Positions 1 through 10,679 of a stretch of DNA of 64,000 bases are shown piece by piece. The notes under the pieces are model-generated. The model did no database searches and was not told the DNA's origin. It saw only the letters and a list, made by a program, of their open reading frames with translations. Origin of the DNA: Eublepharis macularius (Eukaryota > Chordata > Lepidosauria > Squamata > Eublepharidae); contig NC_072805.1 of the NCBI RefSeq assembly GCF_028583425.1, forward strand, positions 16,130,001 to 16,194,000, in the 5' to 3' direction. The translations under genes and the position numbers were made by a program. Position 1 is the stretch's first letter, and each line of letters starts with the position of its first letter.

Positions 1-13
1 TGGAGAACAGTTG

Positions 14-71
14 TAATTCCAGTTGTAATTGTAGAATATTGGTAATTCCAGTTGTAATTGTAGAATATTGG
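14..71. repeat. 29-bp direct tandem duplication
   Basis: A 29-base unit that starts taattccagttg occurs twice back to back (14-42 and 43-71). Nothing else is recognisable around it. It is probably a simple slippage or duplication product at the window edge. Confidence 0.8.
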
Positions 72-199
72 CCTAGATTCCCAACACGGCACCCGTGATT
101 TTCTTGATGCCCATTTGCTTCATCCTCAAAGCATTTTTCTCAAAGCAATGAGCCAATCCTGGCTTTCCTCTCCCTGCTAGAGCAGAAAAACCCAGAAGC

Positions 200-375
200 A
201 ACTGACTTCAACAGAAGCCTTGCTTGGGTGACTTTGGGTCAGTTACTTCATTCTCAGAATTATTATTATGAGGATTAAATGGACAGGAGGAGAAACAATA
301 TTGTAATCTGCTTTAAGTCCCCATTGCGAAGAGAAATGAAGTGTAAATATATAAAAATAAATAAAAAGACTATCC
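200..375 (+). mobile_element. 3' part of a tRNA-derived SINE (degenerate)
   Basis: The segment has the phrase order of the common squamate tRNA SINE body: a 'gggtgactttgggtcag' stretch, then 'atgaggattaaatgg', then 'gtaatctgctttaagtcccc', ending in an A/T-rich aaataaataaaa tail. The tRNA-like head with A and B boxes is not clear, so the copy is 5'-truncated or strongly diverged. From 376 to about 910 I see no gene or recognisable repeat. Confidence 0.5.
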
Positions 376-914
376 ACATATTGGCCTGAGGAGTCACATA
401 TTATTAAAGCTTAACCAAAAGAGCATCTTAAATCTAGAATAAATTTTGCTGTTGGGCCCTGCCCTCAAAGCTGTTTATTCACTACTTTCCTTCCACATCA
501 TTTTTGCTTTATTAGAAACATCACCCTTAACTCTCCCATTGTGGTTTTCCAAGGAGGCTACAACTTAACTGTATAATCCTTTGCATGTTTAGTCAGAAGA
601 AGTACGTACCATAGAGTGTGTTAGGATGGAACAGGACTTATTCCCATGGACACATGCATTTTGCAACAAAGATATTAGCAGAAGTGTATAAAACAAACAA
701 TTCAGATCTCACATAAAAGTCTCATGGAGACACAAACATTTGGGTTCTGGTTTGCCTCACACTACACTGAAAAGGAACAGGAAGCGACGACAGTTCCTAA
801 AGTAACAGCAACATAAAAGTCCTTTCAGGAAGGATAATTTATGAGACTCTGCTTGAAAAGTAGGTCCCTTGAATGTCACCGTAACATTTTCTCACAAAAA
901 GTGAAAGGCGGTAC

Positions 915-1005
915 CTTTGGTCTCTGTTGTCGATCCAGCACTTGACTTAGCACACAGCAACACTCCAAAGAGCAACCAGCACTTGCCAGCAGGTAACATT
1001 TTCAT
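915..1005 (-). CDS. Possible first coding exon of a secreted or ER protein (signal peptide); carboxylesterase-like neighbour suspected
   Basis: On the minus strand an ATG at 1005 opens 30 codons plus one base. They encode a textbook signal peptide: a short basic start (MKM..GK), a hydrophobic core (WLLFGVLL) and a small-residue cleavage region (AKSSAG). The frame then reaches CAAAG followed by GT at 914-913, a usable though weak splice donor that would give a phase-1 intron. Without splicing the frame stops 8 codons later. The rest of the gene would lie left of the window. In human, as I recall, CES2 is divergently paired with CIAO2B, and this exon points away from CIAO2B as CES2 would. The peptide itself does not identify a carboxylesterase, because signal peptides are not family-specific. 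It could also be a chance reading frame. The identity is inference; the signal-peptide character is seen. Confidence 0.35.
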
Positions 1006-1009
1006 CTTT

Positions 1010-2493
1010 GCCTCTGGCGAAATGCTTGCTTCTCTCTTTTAAAGAATCCAAAGATCTCCGTTTAAGGGTGTGTCTCTACGGGAACTCGGAAGAGAGACAA
1101 GTGCCTGGAGGAGGAGGTCCAATTTCTCCCCACTCCCTAAGGCAAAGAACCAGTTTGGAAGTGGTCCACTTATGCAAAGGCCCGGAAAATTAGCCTTAAA
1201 AGATGGCTGACAGCTGTTGTACTGTAGAGGCTAAGAGATGCAACTGCTAATCTGGAAATCCTTGGAGTTGAATCTGTGCCACCATGAAGAAAATGAATGG
1301 GAATGCTATTTCCCTAGAGGTGTGATGCCACAGAAATATTAAAACATCTGTTTAAAAATGATATATTTCTTGACAATCCAAAACAGTTGTGTGCAGAAAG
1401 CATAACAACCCTTACATATGGTTACTGCTTATCCCTACCAATGGTCATTCTTCCAAGTCTGCCACCTTTACCCCACCTAAAGTTTCCCACTTCCTCAAAT
1501 GAGTCCACCCAGTCTTGCTTGTTACTTCTTATGCCTGAGCTCTCTGGCAGAGCATCCATGAGGCGCTACCTCTCTTTGTTTCTTCCTTTAACACCCAACT
1601 CCATTGAACTTCTGCCCTACCTGAATAATTCTTACCCAACTGGCAGAGTCAAACCACATGTAACAACTCTTGCTAGAGTCATCTCGCAACACACCTTCCC
1701 TTCTTCCTTCCCCTCTGATGCTTCCCTCAATGGCTATTACCAGAACACCGTCTTCTTTTTTTTTGCTCCACCTTCCAGGCAGAGTATGGCGCAATACAAT
1801 GCTCTGTTAGTTATCTGATTGGCACTTTTTGATTTCCTTAAAAAGATGAACATAGATATGGACCCAGTAAGGTGAGGAAACATTTTTTGTACTAGGACTG
1901 TATATGTCAGGATTGTGGCCCTTGCTTGAGGCAGGGAACGGGAATCTGTGTGTACTACTGACAGCTGACAATAATTGCCTCAGACTGATACCAGTTTTTC
2001 TTGCTGTGTAATTTTCCATGTACATGGCACTAATTAGAAAGAAACACCTCATACTATGAGTAAGTTAAACATTCCATGTAAACAAATTTCTCTAGAGCAC
2101 CATGTGGGCTAGAACAGATATTGCTGGCAGGATAGGTACCATCAATCTATTTGTTTATTAAAAACATTCATTTTGAACAAGAGGTCTTGTCCTTCTAAAG
2201 AATTTAGAGAATATGCTTTGTCCTCTCCTTATCATACCTTCTAGTTTTGTTTGTGTAATCTAAGTAGTTAAAACTGATTTATAACAGAACAAAATAGTAC
2301 TATCCAGCAATACGAACAACGTTCTGAAGGTAATAGAGTAGAAGTTTTGAAATGTGATTACGACATCTATTTCTTTGTTTAAAACACATTTTATTGATTG
2401 TATTATATACATGATTGAGATCAGTTGATCATATAATAAAGAGACTGCTTGATAAAAGACTCCTGTGTTTCCTCTCCAATCTCCATGTTAACA
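1010..2493. other. Unassigned non-coding sequence
   Basis: There are only short, composition-driven reading frames, such as a pyrimidine-rich plus-strand frame at 1387-1818 without any recognisable domain. No repeat family or RNA gene was recognised. Confidence 0.5.
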
Positions 2494-2501
2494 CTCAAGA
2501 C

Positions 2502-2925
2502 TAAAGATGGACACGAACCAGGAAAAAAATGAAACGTGCAGTTCGTGGTTCGTGACATTTCACGAACCACAAACTTTCACGAACCTGCTCCAGATCGTGA
2601 ACTGGTTTGTTTGGTTCGTGAAAATGTCACATCCAGGTCAGCAAACCGTCACTTCTGGGTCAGCAGAAGGCCACTTCCGGACCAGCAGAAGGTCACTTCT
2701 GGGTCAGCAGAAGGTGTGCGGGAAGTCCATCCCGTTGCCTAGGAAACTGATTGATCGGCACCAGGCTGTCTGCAGTGATGAACCAAAAACCGAACCAAAC
2801 GAACCAGCCTAAAGTTTGTGGCGGTTCATCAGAAATGGGCTCTGATAAACCGCTGGTTTGCGAACCATGAACCTGCTTTGTTCATCACAAACTTTGGTTT
2901 GTATTTCGGTTCGTGCCCATCTCTA
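2502..2925. mobile_element. 424-bp hAT-type MITE with 8-bp target duplication
   Basis: The termini are inverted: the left end reads TAAAGATGGACACGAACC and the right end, on the opposite strand, TAGAGATGGGCACGAACC. The flanks CTCAAGAC (2494-2501) and CTCATGAC (2926-2933) match at 7 of 8 bases, as expected for a hAT target-site duplication. The interior is rich in the ttcgtg/cacgaa motif. It also carries about four imperfect copies of a ~21-bp unit (cacttctgggtcagcagaag-like) at 2630-2715. There is no transposase, so it is non-autonomous. Confidence 0.75.
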
Positions 2926-3015
2926 CTCATGACTACTCACAGCAAAATGAATGCAATTCACACCGTAACAGTTAAAATCACAGATAAGAACAGCTGTCAT
3001 GCAGGAATTCCGCCC

Positions 3016-3430
3016 TGAGGTGGGGTCCATTGTGGAGGTGAGGGAAGGAAGAGAAGACTGACATGCCTTGAAAGCAGCTATAGCTTTTATTGAATACATA
3101 AAACAGACAGAATTTCAGCAACCTTGCATTATATTTACCCAAACGAGGCTTAGCCAGGTCGATGAAGCATTACTGACTGGTCAGGAGAAATCTAGCAAAG
3201 GAGATTTCTGCCTCACCCTCTTCCTTGGGGCTGCCTTTTATACCGTTTCCCCCTCTTCTCTGAGATCTTATTTGGGATGTCTTATGTGGGCTTCTCTGAT
3301 TGGACCCTCCCACTAACACAGATTCCTGATGTAGTTAAACAGGTTGAAATATGGTGTGGGTTATTCTGATTTTGTTCATTGGTACCCAGGAACTATTTAA
3401 TTTGGGTAACTTCCCCCTTTGGGCCATAAC
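3016..3430 (-). mobile_element. LTR-like fossil (solitary LTR, retrovirus or gypsy kin)
   Basis: Read on the minus strand the segment starts TGTTATGGCCC and ends in CCTCA. It carries a TATAAAAGG box (about 3235-3245) and, further downstream, an AATAAAAGC polyadenylation signal (about 3085-3095), which is the promoter-then-polyA order of an LTR. I see no matching target duplication at the flanks and no internal coding region. It therefore looks like an old solo LTR with approximate ends. The family is not determined. Confidence 0.4.
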
Positions 3431-3644
3431 ATGCTCCATCCATGATCTTTATGCTTTTGTCACCTGCTAACAGCTTTGACCTTGGGTGGACTCCCCTTCC
3501 CTATCAGGTTAGTTATCTGGAACTCCATGGTTCAACTCTATACCTATATCCAAGCCCTTTCCTCTTAAAAGTGGTACAATTGCTTAATTGTACAAGAGCT
3601 AAAAATGGCCCTTTGTTCCCTTGAAAATGAAACCCTGTTCTCAA

Positions 3645-3830
3645 GTCATAGTTGGCTTACGGTGACCCCTGGTGGGGTTTTCATAGCAAGAGACTAACAG
3701 AGGTGGTTTGCCATTACTTGCCACTATAAACCTGGTCTTTGTTGGAGGTCTCCCTTCCAATAACTAACCAAGGCCGACCCTGCTTAGCTTCTGAGATCTG
3801 ACGAGATCAGGTTCTCCCTTGGTTCAGTTC
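3645..3830 (-). mobile_element. 5S-rRNA-derived SINE (SINE3-like), minus strand
   Basis: Read on the minus strand from about 3830, the head matches the middle of 5S rRNA: CTGATCTCGTCAGATCTCAG, then GAAGCTAAGCAGGGTCGG, then TTGGTTAGT, then GGAAGGGAGACC. This order covers the internal RNA polymerase III control region. The body then continues into sequence unrelated to 5S (gtggtttgccatta on the plus strand), as in 5S-derived SINEs. It is an interspersed repeat, not a 5S gene: the 5' end of 5S is eroded and the 3' part is replaced. Confidence 0.75.
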
Positions 3831-4230
3831 AAGTCACCCAGTGAGCAACTTGTTTTTTTCAGCTAGGATACAGGAAATCTGTATATGTGGAAACCCAAAG
3901 TTACAGCAAGATTGTGTTGAGCAGCTGGCTTCCGCTGCAGTTGAAGTCAATATTGTGGTTTGTTGAAGACTCAAGTTGCAGGGAAATTTAAAGGATTAAA
4001 ATGAAATGGGGGAGTCTGGGGATCAGCTTCCAGGTTTACCAAAGAATGGGGAGACCTGGGGGACCACATCCAGACCTATCACAGCAGCGTGAAACATAGC
4101 TAACAATTAAATCAGCAATTAAAACAATATTTTAAACAACATTAATAAAAGCAGACATTCAAATGCCAATTAGGATAGCAGGGAAAATGGCAAAGCTTCA
4201 AATCTGTTCTGAACAGAATCGACACTCTTT

Positions 4231-4445
4231 GAAGAGCTTATTAATGCATATAGAGAGTTGAAGGGTCTTACCTCAGCAATTTATAAGATCTTAAAACAGA
4301 GCTCTGTCTTGGACTACTCTTGGTTTAATAGAAAATGGCAAGGAATAGTAGGTAATATTTCTGATGAGCAGTGGCAATTAACCTCTAAGGAAGCAGCATC
4401 TATCAACATTTATCTGAACAACATTTATCTGTGAGGGAGACAGTC
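4231..4445 (+). mobile_element. L1-like LINE ORF2 C-terminal fragment
   Basis: A plus-strand frame reads EELINAYRELKGLTSAIYKI and then a segment with FNRKWQGIVGNISDEQW. The order (S-x-IY-x-IL, then KWQ...IS-x-x-x-W) resembles the region downstream of reverse transcriptase in L1 ORF2. The similarity is remembered, not searched, and the fragment is short. Flanking 3835-4230 and 4446-5670 show no gene. 4080-4200 is A/T-rich and repeat-like without a family call. Confidence 0.45.
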
Positions 4446-5673
4446 AAGAGGTCATGGGCCCGCCATTGCAGGGGTGTTGCAAAAGCAAGTACCTAGTCAC
4501 CGTGACCTGAGGAGAGAGGAGCCCAGTTGAACGAGTCTGAACAGAGACCTGGCATGGGCTGCTAGGAGTCCTCCCCCTGAAACAACTGCATCAAACTCCT
4601 GGGCGACTGGCTCTTTGGCTGGCATGGGCCGTGCCTGAACCACAGAGGCAACCATAGGGGAGAATAGTAAGTGGAGAGGGTAGGCCAGTATGAACAGGCA
4701 AGCCGGGGCAGCCAGCTCCTCAGCAACTCCTTACATCCATGGGCCCGCATCGCTCCCTGAGCCAGGACTCAGTAGAAGGGTAACCAGTAAGGCAATTCAG
4801 GTGGTGATTGTTAGTCAAACATTTTGGATTTAGCTCTCTTCCCATGTTTGACTGCAAGGTGCACCCCAAATTTCGCAAAGTTCCCCTGCACACTCTTACC
4901 CTGCCACCATGAGCACATTCTCCCATTGCCGGGGTTGACTGCAGGCAATGCAGTTAGAAATAAGGTTCAAGATCCTTAATTCCCCTCCCCCTCCCCGCAA
5001 CTTTGACAATATGGTCAAAAGAAGCCAAATGAATTTGACTGACTGTTGATTAATTCAAAATTATATAAAGTAGATCTCTATAAGTTTGATGTGATGGCAT
5101 TAAATTGTAGAAACCAGATATAATAATCCTCTGCAACTTTGTAAGTGACAAAGAAACATTTTAAAGGGCCAATGACAAGCCCTAGTTGAACCTCGGTGTT
5201 TTCCCCCTTAAATCCATCCCCATGCATTCTCGTACATCAGGATATATATCAGCAAATATATCAAACCCCATTTATGGCAATAGGAGAAGCAATACACTTA
5301 TTCTGTGGACTATTAGTCAATATTTGGTGAATTGTGACGGCCTATGGCTATAGACAATAAACTCTTTTGACTTTGACTTATTCCGGGAACTGGAAAGTCA
5401 AGTTCCAGAAAAGCAGCACTTTGTAACTAAGGGTCTCTAACGCAAGGATAGTGACTGGCAGTTCTTACTGGTAAGAGGAAGAGCATTACCCCTGCTCAGA
5501 AGACTGGGAAGTTCCCTCTCGTTATGAAAGAGTTAAGAAATCTTTGTACAACTGGCATCTGTGTCATCAGTTCTACACCACATTCCTTACAAACGCATCT
5601 CTTTTGTGAGTTAACAGAAGCTGGGCTGCTGAGAGCAGAGCGACTAGGGGAACAGAATCCCAGGTGTCAACTT

Positions 5674-5882
5674 GGGGTTGCCAATCTCCAGGCGGGGCCT
5701 GGAGATCTTCCGGAATTACTACTGATCTCCTGACTACAGCGATCAGTTCCCTTGGAGAAAGGGGCTGCTTCGGAGGGCATAATACCTCACTGACACCCCT
5801 TGCTCCCCCAAATCCCACCCTTCTCGGGCTGCACAAACAAATCTCCAGGAATTTCCCAAGCCAGTCCAATTGGCAATCCTAC
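5674..5882 (+). mobile_element. Copy of the ~200-bp 'GGTTGCCA' MITE
   Basis: Begins ggggttgccaatctccagg and ends ggcaatcct, with inverted ends around a body carrying 'actgatctcc', 'cagttcccttggagaaa', 'cataatacc' and 'aatctccaggaatttccc'. The same body recurs in about eight other places in this window in both orientations. It is a non-autonomous element without coding capacity. Confidence 0.7.
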
Positions 5883-5997
5883 CTTGGATGTCTAGTACAA
5901 CAGACACACAGATAAAAATTCAGTGGGCCCTTTACAAGGAGAAAGGAAGTGGCAAGTTTGACTTTGGGCTAATCACTATTTCCCACTCTAATCCAGG

Positions 5998-6110
5998 GGT
6001 CTTCAACTGATGGCTCTAGAGCCAAAAAGGGGGTTTTAAACACATGGCTCCTTAAACAATTTTTTTAAATATATTACATTGACAGTTGCCAAGCTCCTCT
6101 CTCAGTCGAT
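5998..6110 (+). mobile_element. Fragment with hAT-like terminus (caggggtcttcaac)
   Basis: The start CAGGGGTCTTCAAC followed by 'ggctctagagcc' looks like a hAT (Charlie-like) left end. A related piece starting CAGGGCTCTGCAACC with 'gctgtagagcc' lies at 8597-8710. No right terminus or target duplication was identified for either. Confidence 0.35.
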
Positions 6111-6755
6111 TAAGATTTAAACCTATTAAATTTCTATCTTATACAGATCTATGTATTAATACATTTTCTCTTATTTTCATTCTAGTGTGACAATGTTCAG
6201 AGCTGAATTGACTGTATAAGCAGTATCATTAAAGTAAAGTAAGTTGTCTATTGGAGTGGAAGGTGGTATTCTACAATAACCAGGTGAGGGGAAGAACAAG
6301 GAGATAATTTTATGGGATAAATGGACTTCTTGCAGATGCTTAAAGGGAAATGAAGGTGAACAGTTGTCAGGAATTCAGGTGTGAACCATGTCTGATGTGT
6401 ACCTACGCACTAAATCACACAGGGTGCTCCTGTGTATATTTGTGGGGAAAATTTCCAGGCTTATTGGAAGATACAGCAATTGTTATTTTGCGTTAATGGC
6501 AAAACTTACTGCATTAATTAGAGAAAGGATATTAGTTAACTTCTTGTCTGAATGGAAACCACTTTTTGCATGAAATGGGTAACAAGGATTTGATGACATT
6601 TGGATTTATGGATTAAGAAACATGAACAATAGAAAAAAGAGGGGGTTGTGATTAACTTAGAATAAGTGGGACTCTAGAAATGATATATACTTGTGGCGGA
6701 GAAAATCGGAACTCAGTTTGTAGTGTAATCTAGGTGTTTTTTTCTTTTCCTCTTG

Positions 6756-6843
6756 CAGTGCAATCCTAAACAGAGTTACTCCAGTCTAAGCCCATTGACT
6801 TCAGTGGCCTTAGACTGGAGTAACTTTTCTTAGGATTGCACTG
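6756..6843. mobile_element. 88-bp foldback MITE, copy 1, TTG target duplication
   Basis: The element runs CAGTGCAATCCTAA ... TTAGGATTGCACTG with a near-perfect hairpin around 'cccattgacttcagtgg'. It is flanked by TTG on both sides (6753-6755, 6844-6846). A second copy of exactly the same length lies at 56929-57016. A 3-bp duplication fits PIF/Harbinger-type transposition. Confidence 0.8.
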
Positions 6844-7084
6844 TTGATCTTATAGATATATGTATTGTTAGTGTGTTATGTTTAGAAATGTGTGTTTTTT
6901 CTTGTTTTCTAGGTTTGTAGTTTACTGTCTTGGGGTGTGTAGTTTATAGTTTAAATAAAGAAAAAAATTACTTAAAAAAAGAGGAAGATATGGCAATTGT
7001 CATCCCATTGATTAAAACATTAAAGGTTAGCACAGCCACCAGTGAAAAAAACAATTCTCACCATATATGGCGGACATACCCATG

Positions 7085-7264
7085 GGCCCTTTTCACGCTG
7101 CTTACTGGGACTTGCAACGATGCGGAACATCGCTCTACAAACGTGGAAAATCGCGTGGAAAATCGCGACATCATGCAAATCTCAAGCGAAAAAACGTGAT
7201 TTTCCGTTTTTGTAGCGCGATGTTCCGCATCATTAAGAGTCCCGGTAAGCAGTGTGAAAAGGGC
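7085..7264. mobile_element. 180-bp foldback MITE (GGCCCTTTTCAC ends)
   Basis: Ends GGCCCTTTTCACGCTGCTTAC and, inverted, GTAAGCAGTGTGAAAAGGGCC. Inside is a second inverted pair (gcggaacatcgctctac / gtagcgcgatgttccgc). Flanks are ATG (7082-7084) and ATA (7265-7267), consistent with a 3-bp target duplication with one change. A sister copy is at 56655-56826. Confidence 0.75.
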
Positions 7265-7747
7265 CATAGTCTCAGGGTTCCGAGTGGGGGAAAATAATAG
7301 TAAGAACCATTGCAGGAGTGTTTCAGATTCAGTTCTTAGAGCCTAAACCTTTTCCTTGGTTAAGCTCTAATGGTTCAGAAGTCAGCTCAAGAACCAGTTG
7401 TGAATTTATTAATGTTGGCAAGGATGCCATTTGCTCGTTATTGAAATGTTAAGTATACTCTAAGGAAGATAAATGATTAATATATATCCAAGATAGCAAA
7501 GCTGACAGCTTTGAAGCATGATAAAGAAGCGAGCAATCGCAAAACCCATTGGCTTCTTCCTATACCAGGGGAAAAAAAACTTAATGAAAAAGTTATACTG
7601 GAAAAAAGTTATGCTGAAAAAAAAGTAATGAAATTTGTTTACATATGTGATTAATATTTGTTGTATTTATGTATTTGTCAATTTTTTTTACTTTTTAAAA
7701 TTAAAAAAATTAACAAACATGGGGGAGGATTTTTAGAGTCCTACCTA

Positions 7748-8465
7748 AGGTTGCCAGATCTTTAAGAATCTTTAAGAATTGGCCTGTTTGTGGCCAAAAT
7801 CAGTCCTGTGCAAAGTGTCGGAGCATGCCGTGGCAAGCACAGTGATGTCACTTGTAGAAGTGGTGTCATCACCCTGGCTGGGAACACAAATGCTGCCAAT
7901 TTGCCAGCGTTGCCAGCTGGTGACGGGCAATCGCTGGGTAACTTGCCACTTCACCAAGGATTGGCGGGCAGAGAGTCAAACCAGTGGGCACCTGGCAAGT
8001 GTAGTCTCCCCCCTTTTGCAGTACAATCCTAAACAGTGTTACACCCATGGCACAGGAACGCAGTTCTGGCAGTTCTCCCAAGAGTCGCGTGTCAGGTGGC
8101 CTCACCCACATGATTTTTGGCCATTTTGGGCCTGTTTCGGCCTGGATTGGAGCTAAAACAGCCCGGATCGGGCCTCTGATGGGAGGTGGATCACTCTACC
8201 ACTCAGCAGCGGCCCAATCCTGACCATTTTGGGCCCCTTTTCGGCCATTTTCAGCCCCTTTTTGCCATTTTGGGCCCAATTTCAGCCCAGAATGGCCAGT
8301 ATTGGGTCCAAAACAGCCAGGATAGGTGATGTCAGGGGGTGTGGCATATGCAAATCAATTATGCTAATGACACACTTCTGGTGATGTCAAGGAGAGTGGC
8401 ATATGCGAATGAGTTATGCTAATGAGTTTCTGCAGCTCTTTTTCTATGAAATGACCCCTGGTTAC
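7748..8465 (+). repeat. GGCC/AAAATGG-rich repeat with 'atatgcaaat' tail, copy 1
   Basis: The left part (7748-7990) is a gttgcca-rich GC mosaic. 8110-8310 is a degenerate run of 'ttttgggcc' and 'tttcggcc' motifs. 8340-8465 is a tail with repeated 'catatgcaaat' and 'ttatgctaatga' ending in 'atgaaatgacccctg'. The same tail and GGCC run recur, inverted and longer, at 61373-62380. The element class is unknown. Confidence 0.6.
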
Positions 8466-9399
8466 CTTTCTAATCCCAGTGATTTTTTCAACAGCCCTGG
8501 ATAAATCAGGCAGACATTCCAAATTGGACTTGGGTTGGTGGATGAATCAGACCAAGGGGTGAGCGTCTTCGTCCAGCAATTAAATATTCATCCAGAGCAG
8601 GGCTCTGCAACCTGTAGCTGTAGAGCCAAACCTGGTTCAATGTGAAGCTAAATATGGTTCTTTTAAAAAGAAAATGTTTTCCTGGATCCACTGGAGAACC
8701 ATCTGCGGAGCCCAGTTAAGCTCAGTTATTGTCTTATGTCTCTAAACATAATATGCAGGTCTCCCCTTCATTCAATGCCAAAGCTCTCATCGAGTTCTGC
8801 GGGGATAGATATGGCCATAGTTCTGTGAGATGCTGTGAATGCAGAAGCATTGCACAGCCGCAGCGGAGCAGCCACATAGCAACTTTCCCTGCATTTTCTT
8901 TGCCTTGGGCCTCCACAGTTGCTCCATACCATCGGAGGGCATGTTTTTTAAAAAAAAGGTTATTTCTAGAGCCCTGAAATGCAATCATGTTATAATGGTC
9001 TATTGTCATGATGACCTTCTAGCTCTTCTGAATTCATTGCTTTCGTTTTTGTCTCAACTAAGCCTCCAGGACAATGAAAAAAGCTAGAGATTTACATCTT
9101 TGAAAGTGGGGAATTCAGAGAGGCTTCTAGCTTGGGGCAGTAAACTGTTACAATGCTAGTGATTTAGCAACTACCAAGTTTTTAAAAACCCTGATAAAAA
9201 GCCTTCAGTGGAGACAAGGAAAATTGTGCTGATGTGGGCATCACCTGGGGCGAAAATGTGCACCTTCTCACCCCCATGGCATCTGCTTCATCTTTTGTCA
9301 GTATCCAGCACTCCATCTTGAACTTTATATATGCTTCACCTGGCAATATAAGATTTATGGGCAAAGGAATAACAACTTCTGCTTAGAAGCATTGCTCTG

Positions 9400-10430
9400 A
9401 CTTTATTTGGTGCAAAATGCTCCGGCTCGACTATTGCCACCTAGGGGCAGCTGAGTAAACACACCAGCTGAGTAAACACACCAGACACTTGTGTGGGTTA
9501 GAAATAGCCACAACTTTATTGATTACAGCTATGTATGGAGCATTGGCCTGGCATCTGGGCTGAATCCCCGTTGGCATCGTAGGCCTCACTGCCGAACCGA
9601 TGCATCACCCGCCAGCCTCCCGCTGGCCACCACGGCATGTGCTGTTCCGTCGCTGGCCCCGCCTGGCGACCCGTGCCTCCAGATCCGTCGGGGTGAGCAG
9701 CTCGCAGGCCCGCTCACCCTGTTGGGATCCAGCCCAATGCCTCAAAAACCACCACTGGAGGCAGGCCAAAGGCCCACCTCCCCACCAACGCTCCAGCTGC
9801 TGTAACCACAAAGGTGGAGCCACCCCATACCCCCAGGGGGTCCCGACTTTGATGACCAGAGGGAGGCGAAAACCCCAAGAGGCCTCGGCCAATCTGGCCC
9901 CTTGCGGGAAAAATTCCTCCCTGGCCCCCGAAGGCGACCGGCACAAACAGCCCTGGTGATCTCCGCCAGGGCCCTCCAGGGGCCCCACTCCCATCCCTCC
10001 GCCTGTGCTGCTCTCGCTGTTACTCCAGCCGTCCAGCCTTCGTGCAGCCTCTCCGCGGTAGGGGTACTGTGCCTGCAACCTTGCCTGCAACTGAAACAGA
10101 TAACATTAGTATTCTCCTTCCTGGCATGCCAGCGGCCAGGCCGCTGCTGCGGTTGCCTCTCCGATGCGGAATGCCTGGGACCCGCATGCCCTAGGCAGGA
10201 AGCCTACCGCTTGAAGGCTGACTTGCCTGCCAGCTGTGAATTGGTGGTGACCGGCCAGATGCTCGGGCAGCAATGGCGCTGACCATGCGGTTGGATTCTT
10301 GCGGGATGGACACTCCGCCTCCGTCCTTCGTCCCGCCTCCACTCCGTCCGGCCCCAGGTGGCAACCCAGCTTGCTGCTGAGTCAGCCGCTTCCTTTTATC
10401 AAGAGCGAGCAGGAGCTTGAACATCACTCC
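9400..10430 (-). mobile_element. GC-rich retroelement 3' region with AATAAA, minus strand (unclassified)
   Basis: Read on the minus strand this ~1-kb GC-rich block ends with CAATAAAGTTGTGGC (about 9505-9530). It contains the phrase 'ttttcgcctccctctgg', which recurs in squamate retroelement tails. Next to its end is a short direct repeat of 'cagctgagtaaacacac' (9450-9483). Reading frames here (for example 161 codons at 9605-10090 minus) have no domain I recognise. It could be the tail or LTR of a retroelement, perhaps linked to the gypsy-type fossil just downstream. Confidence 0.35.
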
Positions 10431-10560
10431 CATCCTACAGGCACTCCATTAGCTACCTATCAGTCACTGTGCTCAGTTCAAGGTATTGGTTAACACATAC
10501 AAAGCTCTTCACGGCTTTGAAGCAGCTATCCCTCTGCAGTCAGATTAACAGTGCAATCCT
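10410..10560 (+). mobile_element. CR1/L2-like LINE 3' fragment
   Basis: The plus strand carries the pattern 'ttagctacctatcagtcac...gttcaaggtattggtta acacatacaaagctctt'. It reads roughly as LPIS-H-x-x-QFKVLV-x-TYKALHGF, the conserved tail seen in L2/CR1-type LINEs. It is short and diverged. A related fragment is at 49760-50020. Confidence 0.45.
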
Positions 10561-10679
10561 ACAATGCGTGAACCGACAAAGGAAAGGGACATCTAAAAAA
10601 TTAAAAATGTAGCACAAGAGGAATTACAGCAAAGAGAAAAATGACCGGCTTTTACACTGGAGAGAAAGATGTCGAGTTT

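Noticed and set aside
1031-1045. A TATA-like TTTAAAAG upstream of the minus-strand signal-peptide ATG
   Set aside because: It would leave a 5' UTR of only a few bases, so I do not use it as support for the exon.
1387-1818. A 143-codon plus-strand frame
   Set aside because: Pyrimidine-rich composition, no domain, and no credible splice or promoter context.
3725-3830. 5S rRNA gene
   Set aside because: Only the internal part of 5S is present, with changes, joined to a SINE body; the terminal stems are missing.
9605-10090. A 161-codon minus-strand frame
   Set aside because: GC-rich retroelement tail; overlapping frames are also open and no domain is recognisable.
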